DNA of 64,000 bases from Culex pipiens pallens. Taxonomy: Eukaryota > Arthropoda > Insecta > Diptera > Culicidae. The position numbers and the translations under genes are program-made. How positions within the stretch are numbered: position 1 is the first letter of the stretch; the number at the start of each line of letters is the position of its first letter. The stretch is from assembly GCF_016801865.2 (NCBI RefSeq), contig NC_068938.1, forward strand, positions 115,904,615 to 115,968,614, read 5' to 3'. Positions 1 through 9,100 of this stretch are shown piece by piece. The notes beneath the pieces are model-generated. The model saw only the letters and a list, made by a program, of their open reading frames with translations. It was not told the DNA's origin and searched no databases.

Positions 1-10
1 GTAAATCCGT

Positions 11-134
11 AGTAACAGTTCAATAGGGCGAATCTGCGGTTGTAAACAAGCAGTTTATCCCTTTTGCACAAATGACAGTTCACGTAAAGTAAGAGGGGGA
101 TACAAACGCAGATTCGCCTTATTGAACTGTTACT
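11..134. mobile_element. Short foldback (MITE-like) element
   Basis: Positions 11-44 and 101-134 are inverted copies, 34 bases with about two mismatches, separated by a 56-base spacer. This is the layout of a small non-autonomous TIR element. No transposase and no clear target duplication are seen. Confidence 0.7.
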
Positions 135-139
135 GCCGA

Positions 140-480
140 AATGCTATTATGCCGTTCTCCGCATAATTGTCCCATCTGTTCGTATTCACCCTATACGTCC
201 CTATTTTTAACGATTCTTCCTTACAACGATGGCACTTTTCCACTCTTGCACTTAAAAAACCAGATGGCAGCACGATGTAACGCCACGTCCCTATTGGAAA
301 TACTGTTACGGAGAGCGAGTTGTGGCGCTTTAACTATAATAGTGTCCAGGGCATTCGTGGAAATACAATGTGCCATCCCAGAGGGTCCCGGAGTACCAAA
401 TCAAACCTTATTATTAAGGGAGCGTTCTTTTAATATCTTAGAAATAAGGTGCAGGTGTTTATGTACTACATGACCAATAT
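140..480. repeat. Diverged fragment related to the GCATAATTGTCCCA MITE
   Basis: Bases 150-176 closely match the TIR of the element at 41319-41749 (core GCATAATTGTCCCA). The following CACCCTATACGTCCCTA-like stretch also recalls its interior. The reading frame through here has no recognisable protein. Confidence 0.45.
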
Positions 481-1029
481 TACAAAGAACTTTGTATAAC
501 ACTCTGGAAAATTATTCTATTTTTATTTATATTTTTTTATTCTTTGCCAATTTATTTAATCCTGAATAATTAACTCTAATGTAATGTTTTCAATTATTGG
601 CACCTCTTTGGAAATAAATTGCCAAAACAACCAAATATTACCAAAACAAGTAGGGTTCGGAAAATGTCCAACAGTTCCACGAAAGCAGGGTGGTGGTGGT
701 AGTTAATTTATTGTCATTCGCTGCCTACGAAAGCAGGAGTCAAGGCAAAATTGGCTAAGTGCTCTCATCCAATCAGCAGCCGTGATTTTTCCTGTATTCA
801 TTTTTTATGTTCATCTTAACTTTTGAATACTTTAAAAAAGTTTTATCCACTACTAGTCTACTTCCCCTTTCGTTTGGTGGATAAAGCATGCAGGTTGCTT
901 GATTGGGGTGGAAGATATAAGCGCTTAAACAATCACACAAATCGTTACACTTTCGCTTCGCGAAATTTTGGATTGACACACGTACAAAGTGCTTTGTCAA
1001 AATCCATATAATTTATACTCGGGTTTGAG

Positions 1030-2600
1030 CATGAGCATGAGAGCATGAGAGACCACCCATGGTTGTCCTTCTCCGTTGCTGAACAGGACCGTAATATCCC
1101 ATCAGCACAACCGGTCACACGCTTCAACGATCAAATGATGTTTCCCTTATCAACAGCATGCATGAATGCGCTGAAAAGATAAAACATCACGATCATCAAA
1201 ACTAGAACCGGTGCGAATAGGAAACAGTCGTTGGCCACCAACGGCGCCCGCCATGTCAGTTTGTAGATCTCGAGGGGATGGGACGGGAATGTTAGTTAGC
1301 ACAGGCTGCTACCAAGGGTGGGTTCTATACGATATCCACACCCCCGCGTGTGCCGGAAAACTACTTCTACTTGGGATTTTGTTAGTGGGAAGGGTAATGG
1401 CCAGGATTCATCATAGAGGATGATGATGTGGCCCAATAATCAATAAATTTTGTTGAATAGGGTGATGTATTATGCATTCTCAAGGAAAACAATCGGATGA
1501 TGCGGATGAGACCATTCCCGGTTATTTGGTGTTGAGTTTAGCATAAATGATTCAATCTTAGACAGCCGGCTGTGGAAAGATAGAATCAAAATTATGTGTG
1601 TTTAAAAGGTGAAATATTAAACTCAGCGTTACATATTTACGTAGAGTTGACCTGAGACTATTTATACTTTTAAATTATTATAAGATGAGCGACCAATTAA
1701 TGACTGATGAGTTATGATGTTATCTGAAGGACTTAAACAATCGCGTTGAAACAATATTTGTCGCCACGATTCGCGGGAAACGAATGGTCGAATTGAATGA
1801 TAATTTATATTTTGCTAACGCAATTTAAAACGAATCTTCCCGTGAAACAATTGCAAATCATAGAACAAAGATACCCGGCTGTGATGTGTATCAATTGCAC
1901 GTTGTATAAAAGGCTCCGAAAAACACGTTGCCGAGTAACCGCGAGGTCCCGCTACTCACAATCGAATCAAAAAATTCAAAAACGCGCGCTAATTGTCTAT
2001 CCTAAATGTTAGCGTGTCTTTCGATAAACGATTCTATAGAAATGATTTTTTTTACCGTGAAAATTTAACACATTGTTTGAAAAATAATTGCACAATTTAC
2101 CCGACGCCGTACCTTCTGATCAACGATGATATAGGAAGGGCTTTTAAAATCACAAAACAATTAATGTAATCTTAATACACGAAAGACGCAACTGATTTTA
2201 AAAAAAAAACAATTACGAAGAATTTGTTCGCGTATTTTTATCACTAATTATGAAGTTGATCTGAAAAACCTGGAAATAAATTGATTAATATATATCAAGC
2301 TCATTCATACCAACTCTTACACACAACTTGTTATACCTGTAAACTTATATACTTTAAAAATAGTTAATCAAACATCAGATCATAGGAACATGAGATTTTT
2401 TATGACATATTAAAAAATATTCAATTAAATAGATGATTGTGGCCACAGTTAAAATCATTTAAAATATTCATAACAGTTTGCTAATTGATCAAAATTTAAT
2501 AAACGAAAAGTTGTATGATTTCTGATATCATAGGCAGTTTAAAGTGCACTGATAATCAACATTACACACTGTTCAGTTCACTTTTACACACTTGTATGGG
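1030..2600 (-). mobile_element. LINE-like retroposon with hexamer 3' tail, copy 1
   Basis: A 28-base direct repeat (1002-1029 and 2601-2628, beginning ATCCATATAA and ending TTTGAG) brackets this 1.57-kb block, as a target-site duplication would. The end at 1030 is an irregular run of CATGAG hexamers, so the element reads as minus strand with its 3' tail at the left. About 600 bases next to the tail (1030-1605) match the reverse complement of 9600-10146, and 2100-2150 matches 25.99-26.04 kb. No reverse transcriptase is encoded, so it is a truncated or non-autonomous copy. It lies downstream of the HDDC2-like exons, probably in that gene's next intron. Confidence 0.75.
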
Positions 2601-2629
2601 ATCCATATAATTTATACTCGGGTTTGAGT

Positions 2630-3249
2630 AAATATGTATAAGCCGAACTAGTTTAAGTTAACTCTGTCGATTGAAACGACTTCAGAGAGCCCATCACAAA
2701 AAGACCATGACAAAAAATTGGCCATTACTGACATTGACTTTCAAAAGTGGAGCTACGTTTTCATTCGAACGGGTGTTTCTAGGATTGTAACATTTTACTT
2801 CGCCCAAACCAGGTTCCGTTCAAGAACCTGTCTGACAATTTCATACAAACCCAGATAAAAACAAAATTTCATTCGATTTAAGTTGAAAAGCCAAAATGTT
2901 AACCACTTCTACTATTGTGCACTGCACACAAATATCTATTGCAATCAAACAAAATAGATCCAATAAATACTCTTTATCGTTATCTTTGTCGCACAAGGCC
3001 CGTCATCGTATCTATTTGATTTGAATATCACGATGACAAGGTATAACGTCTGCCACCGAGAATATGGTGGCAACTATAATATCTTTTCAATATTTATAAT
3101 GGTAATTCATTATTATCAAAAACATCTTTGGTCACGAGGGCAAATAGCGATTGCACAGGGAACAAACTATTCAAACATTGCGATCGAAGTGGAAATTACG
3201 AAACAGAAAAAACACCCTATAAGGTTTTATATGCTAAAATGTTACTTAC
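2630..3249. other. Probable intron sequence, no feature seen
   Basis: AT-rich sequence between the retroposon and the donor of the third HDDC2-like exon. I found no continuation of that protein on the minus strand here. Confidence 0.4.
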
Positions 3250-4023
3250 GTTGAACAGTTCCAACAGTTTGTCTTTGGAGGGTCCAAGCAGCTCCGAGAT
3301 TTCCGACATGGCCGAAAACTCCCGCAGCAGTTTTTCCTCCCTCGAAATGCCACAGTAGGGCGTGATGTCACCAACGATGCTTTCGGCAAGGTCATGTACC
3401 AAAGCTAAAACAAAGAGTTCGCATAAATATCGATAAAACTTTTCAACGCAAAAATCAATGAACCTAGTTCCATGACGCGAATCCTGTCCAAGCCCTGGCT
3501 GCCGTCCAGCAAAAACGACATCATCCCCATTCGGTACATGTGACCAGATATACTTTCGCAATCCTTAACATTTCGCAGCACCCAGCCTGTTCGTTTCATA
3601 TGCTGTGTAAACAGAGAAAAAATAAATGATTTACTTTAGTTAAAAAATGATCATATGATTGAGCCATCCCCGAGTAACAGCTGTTCGTGACGTATGAATC
3701 ATCTCAAGGTTAGAGATAATGTACTGAAGTGGTCAGTTTGGCAAGGCTATTAGATTTTGCAAAACAATTACGTAAGCAATTACCACAATCCAGAATATTT
3801 TCATGATTCATAGTGATAACTTCCCTTTGACTCAGCTTATATTGGAAAAAAGAGAAAATTGCACAGAAAATCACTGCTCACTCACCTTGAGATTCCCCAC
3901 CAACTCCAAAAACTTCACATAATCGCCGTACTTGTTCCGCACCTGTTCCGGCTCGTCACCTCCAGCTTGGCCATTCATCGAGAGCTGCTGCACTACTCCG
4001 TTTACGTGAGTTTCCCGCGACAT
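3250..4023 (-). CDS. HDDC2: HD-domain 5'-nucleotidase, HDDC2-like (3' partial)
   Basis: Joined exons 3886-4023, 3464-3602 and 3250-3404 give 144 codons in one continuous frame; the introns start GT and end AG and the phases agree. The product matches HDDC2 / YfbR-type 5'-deoxynucleotidases, metal-dependent enzymes that remove phosphate from nucleoside monophosphates. Seen: RTGWVLRNV, the first metal His in HMYRMGMM and the HD pair in ALVHDLAE, followed by GDITPYCG and EEK. The fourth ligand, an Asp in the C-terminal third, is in an exon beyond the left edge; the last donor reads CAAC|GTAAGT. I chose the start at 4023 (MSRETH). An in-frame ATG at 4101 would add 26 basic residues resembling a mitochondrial presequence. 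The gene is head-to-head with the J-protein gene, about 2.1 kb away. Confidence 0.9.
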
Positions 4024-4144
4024 TACTAATTTGGATAATTTCGAGCACAGATTAAACGACTGCTTTTTGAGCTTGGTCGATAACCTATAAATAGTAAGCA
4101 TCTTTATGCTCAAAGTTTATGTGCAACTTTTTGCCATTACTCTG

Positions 4145-4440
4145 ACAGATGCCTGAATGACAGCAGCTCCGTTATTGGATTGCAAGCTCTCGCGCAGAAA
4201 CTTTGCTGTGGTCGAAAAACTGTTGCTTGTATTCGTGACGGCTGGTAAATTTTATGAACGAACCCCCCTCTAGCGTAAACGTCCACGGGTAGACATGGAA
4301 TAGAGTTGTCTACGTGCGCATGTATTGCGTGTTTGTACACGAAGGGTTTTTAGGTTAAAATTTGTACCCGACAGCAAAAACAAATGGTAAGCTAGTGTGC
4401 GTGAGATGAGGCTTAGATAGCTCTATACTGTATAGAACGA
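4145..4440. repeat. Dispersed repeat shared with 61.8 kb
   Basis: The stretch from TACGTGCGCATGTA (about 4310) through GTACACGAA and on to about 4430 is similar to 61800-61920. The left limit is uncertain. It lies just upstream of the HDDC2-like start, so it may be an inserted repeat fragment. Confidence 0.45.
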
Positions 4441-4696
4441 AACTGTTATACAGGCTGTTTAACGAGATAAACGGTTGAGTTTACTGTTAAAACATTCTGT
4501 CTAGCAAAAAAATCAATGCAATAGAACACTAACAATTATCTATTGATCGCTTTGACTAAGTCTTCACTATTTTTTCTAATACCAAACTAAAGAAGTAAAT
4601 TAAAATTCATGTAATTGTATTGAGAAACACATTTTATTTACCTATTTTACAAGAAGTCGCACATATCATATTTTCATTTTATTTACCTGCTCAAAC

Positions 4697-4780
4697 ATAT
4701 CTAGAGTTTTCTTTTAAAAGGACCTATAAGCTATTGTCTTTCATATGTTTATATGACCTTTAAAAAACAACTCTAGATAT
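4697..4780. mobile_element. 84-bp hairpin MITE, copy 1
   Basis: The outer arms ATATCTAGAGTT and AACTCTAGATAT are inverted, and a second inner pair is AAAAGGACC and GACCTTTAAA. Related copies occur at 42228-42307 and 51988-52068. Confidence 0.7.
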
Positions 4781-4789
4781 TTGCAACAT

Positions 4790-5148
4790 CTCGAAACGAA
4801 GTTTATGTTTTAGCTGTTGGAAACTTTTTCTAGTGATACAAAGCTTTCGCCGCCCTGAGCCATTATGTGTTAGAATGCAGATATTTTTTATGTTTATGCC
4901 TTAAGTGTCGGTTATCAGAAAATTTTGTTTATATTTTCCATGCACGTATATTTTGGTCTAGCCCACCATGCAGTGGAAGCTCATGGTATTTTATCATAAT
5001 CAAGTTACTCAAACATAAGAGAATATTGTGCTAATGCAAACTTGTCATTTATATAAAATTAACAAATTAATAAAGTGATAAGTTATTCACAGCAAGTGAT
5101 ATCTCAACAATGAAGAATTGTCTTCAATTTTCCTCAGGTTCGATGAAA
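4790..5148. other. Spacer, no feature seen
   Basis: AT-rich intergenic sequence in the head-to-head interval. No reading frame or repeat was recognised. Confidence 0.4.
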
Positions 5149-5828
5149 ACATATCGTCAGCTGTGTGCTATCTTGTGACAACGACCATTTAGTACTATTC
5201 GAGAAAATCGATTTTCAAAGATTGATAATAAATATTTTCAAAACTATGAATGGTAGAGACAAACTTTTTGAAGCAATCGGTTCGTATACTATTGCTTAAC
5301 AAACTCTCCAAGTTTCAACTAATTTGGTTACACCAGTTAAAAGATACAGTAAATTATGTGATCAAAAATCTGAAAAGCACGTATCACAAGTGTGTTTCGA
5401 AAGTAAAATTGTACTACGTGTCACAAGTGTGCACAGAATTCCCATACAAACTAAAATATACTTAAATCAATAGTTTAACCGACTTAATCAGTATATTTCC
5501 AAAAACAAAAGATTGCATTGCCAGAAAATGTGTATCAACATAAATTTGTGAAAAACAAGAAAATTTTTCTACATTTTCCAACAACATGTATGACACACAA
5601 GTGTGCACGATCATTTTGATGATAAATTGGTCTATGTCACAAGTGTGTATTGCGATATCCGGGAAACGGAAGCGAGTTTCCAAAATCTAGAGAGCCTATA
5701 TGTAGGTCCCTACCAAAATCGGGTTAAAGCATCTTGTAGTGTTTGTTAAGTATAGCAAAACGTCATCATTAACTCATTTTTGACCAAAATGGTATATGTC
5801 ACAAGATAGCACACAGCTGACGATATGT
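5149..5828. mobile_element. 680-bp TIR element with internal TCACAAGTGTG motifs
   Basis: The 32-base termini (5149-5180 and 5797-5828, beginning ACATATCGTCAGCTG) are perfect inverted repeats; similarity continues inward for about 14 more bases with mismatches. TCACAAGTGTG occurs at 5384-5394, 5421-5431 and 5637-5647, and a variant at 5596-5605. The TIRs carry the same TGTCACAAG core. No transposase is encoded. No clear target duplication was seen. Confidence 0.8.
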
Positions 5829-6144
5829 CACCATAACAGTCATTTCGAACTAAAATTCTTTGTCGCAAAGTGACATCTATCTATCGTACATCAAAGTAAC
5901 TCAGAATAAAAACATAAACAAACCAACACATTTGCATTTCATTCATGTATCAAACATCTCAGCTGCTTTGCTGAAATTTCATAACAAGTCGTAGTCTAGT
6001 GATAGACAACTGTACCATCAACATCAGATATTCTTTCATTAATATGTACAAAATTTCAAGAAAACTTCTTTGTGATAAAATCGTTGGAATCCATCAAATC
6101 AGGTACCGAAATCGCCCTGTGCAGGATTGTTATAAGTCAAGTTA

Positions 6145-9100
6145 ATGGCTTCTACTTTCCCTTTTTTAAGATATGCGCATCAAACAACTCATTATGAGAT
6201 CCTTAAGTTGAAGTCGACATGCACACCAAAAGAAATTCGAGAAGCATTCATTAGGCTGTCCAAAGAGGTTTGATGCCCTTATTGATAGCCACAATTTGTT
6301 TATCCGGGTCTTTTTTGCAACATCCACAGCTTCATCCGGACGCAAATGTTAGCAACGCGAAACGAGCGAGCAGCGACAAGTCCTTCATTCAGCTGCTGGA
6401 AGCCTACAAAGTACTCAGTAAGCCGGACAGTAGAGCCAGCTACGACTACGAACTATCCCTGCGAGAAAGACCGTACGGGCAACAGGTTCGGTACAAGTGA
6501 GTTTGTATAACATTGAAGGTGATCTTGGGCAGAGTCCAAAATTGGCTACCAATGCAATCGTGGCAATTCTATTGATTTGCCGGTAATTTTGGTGCCGTTT
6601 TGAATAAAATATTGAAATGTGTCAGACAAAAATACTCAACTCCGTGACTCGATTATCCAAAGCATCATTTTTAAATTCGGCAATTCGGTAATTTCGGAAT
6701 ACACCCTTCCGGCAGCAGCTGAAGATTCATGCAGTCCCACGTCGCATGTTCGGGTGTAGACCTACGGATTATCCAAAGCATCATTTTTAAAGGTTTCAAA
6801 ATAATCGAGTATGAAGAGAATGCATGAAAGAAAAGTATGATTTACTTTTCGATTCCCATTGCAGTGCCGATGAAACAAAGTAGAGGAAATCTGGAGCGAC
6901 ATTTGAAAAGGGCGCATAAGCATTTTGACAGCTAGAACTATTTCGCACATTCCGAAACAACAGGTAACTATTTAACAAAACCTGCAGCGTTAGAGGGTAG
7001 CTGGGAAGGTCAGTTATTGTTTAACACTTCGAGTTTTGTGAAAATTTACTTGTTGTCTTGGAATTTTCCAAAACGTTTCAGCTGTCAAAATGCTTCCGCC
7101 CTTTTCTCGTGTTGCTCCAGAAATATAGCCATTTTAATCTTTCTAAGCCGTTCTACCATTTCTCATCACTTTGCCGTTTTCCGCTATTAAATCAACATTT
7201 TCAGATGTATCAACAATTGAGAGTTGCTTGCTCACTTTTATTTGAGCTATTCATTACTTAGGAACAGTCAAGTCATTTCATGAAAGCTGTAATTCATGAT
7301 CAAAGTGTTGATAGGCCGATAATAGAAATAGGCTGAAAAATGGTATAGTTCCTTTGTTGGCCATTTCGTCATTCGAGAATTAAAGGAAAGGTAAATAGTT
7401 TCTCAAAGAAACTGCAAAATAGTAGTTTATACAATATGGTTGCCTCTCACCCAGTCGGCTTGGATTCGATCCCAGACGGTCCCGGTGGCATTTTTCGAGA
7501 CGAGATTTGTCTGACCACGCCTTCCGTCGGACGGGGAAATAAATGTTGGCCCCGGTCTAACCTAGAGAGTTAGGTCGTTAGCTCAATCCAGGTGTAGGAG
7601 TCGTCTCCCTGGGTCCTGCCTCGGTGGAGTCGCTGGTAGGCAGTTGAACTAATAATCCAAAGGTCGTCAGTTCGAATCCTGGGAGTGGATGGAAGCTTAA
7701 GTGTAAAAAGAGGTTTGCAATTGCCTCAACAATCAAGCGCCAAGGCAATGCTGTAGAGCGAATAATTTGATTTGATTTTTGACAACTTTTTGCAAAAAGG
7801 ACTGAAAAAATCATGTTTTGAAATGAGTTTCTTACAACTTTTTTTGCAATTCCGAAAAACGCTTTTTAATGGAACGAGCATTTTGTGATTATTCTCGGAA
7901 TTACCAGTACCATTGGGGTATGGCGATTGTCCACGAACCATACAAAAGGTATTTTTTGTATGTACAATTCCAAAAAAGTGTCCACGTGATAATTAAGTAG
8001 CTACACGACGGAATTGCAAAAAAAAAATATTTTGAGGAGTCTTCAAAAAATCTAAGGCTATTCTATCTATCGCAAAATAGTACTTTTCAAGATTGTTTTG
8101 ATTTTTGACACAGCAAACGGTAAATTCACCAAATACGTTAGCTTTTCACTAAAAATCCCATTCAAAGGGTATTTTCCGGAATTTAAAAAAAGTTGAATTA
8201 TACTCGAAGTTGAACTTGATGTATTTTCGACAAATGTACGACAAGTGCTGTTTTTTTTAAATTAGCAAATCATTTCATTAACTGCCAATTTAAGAGGTTC
8301 ACCATATTATGATATAGGGGAACAGCATCTAACTCCATAAACTCTCTAATCGTCGCCATCGTGCTAACTTGTCGTACGTGCATTTTGGGCCAAATTGAGT
8401 TAAGAACGCCATTTTGTGCAGCTCACAATGCCTCACCTTTTGACCTTCACAGTTTCCCAAAATTTGATTTCAATCCTGAGATATTCAACAAAAACCGAAA
8501 AAAACTCCGTGCATTTTTGTAACTTTAGGTACATATGAAAGTAGTTTCAATCTTGACGTGCTATCTTGTCACTCCATGAAAATTGATGTAAGTGCGACAA
8601 AAGGCCAAAGGGATTTCAGGCCAGGAAAGTCAGGATGCGTTTGTCGCACGTACAAGCTAGACTACCGTAAACATTTGCAATTATAACTCAAGACTCCAGC
8701 AACCAACTTCAACCAAACTTTTGGACAATGCACAGAATGGTGAGCCAAACAAAACGTGTTTGTTTTTGTTTACATTGCGTGCTCTCGTTTTTGAATATTC
8801 AAGGTCAAACATTAAAACGCGGATCAGAAGTGCGGTGCTTCGGTGAACGCGCAGTCCTGTTTTTTCGTGATAATTTTCGTCTCTTTTGTGTCGCTCTTTG
8901 TGTGCATGGGGTGATTGGGCATAATAATTGAATAATGCCATCAGAAGTGCGGTGCTTCGGTGGACGCGCAGTCCTGTTTTTTGTGATAATTTTCGTCTCT
9001 TTTGTGTCGCTCTTTGTGTCGCTCTTTGTGTGCATGGGGTGATTGGGCATAATAATTGAATAATGCCATCAAAAGTGCAGTGCTTCTTGGGACGCGCAGT

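Noticed and set aside
8681..9050. Minus-strand proteins of 81-86 aa with repeated MPNHPMHT-like parts
   Set aside because: The repetition is due to the 118-bp tandem monomers, not to a repeat protein.
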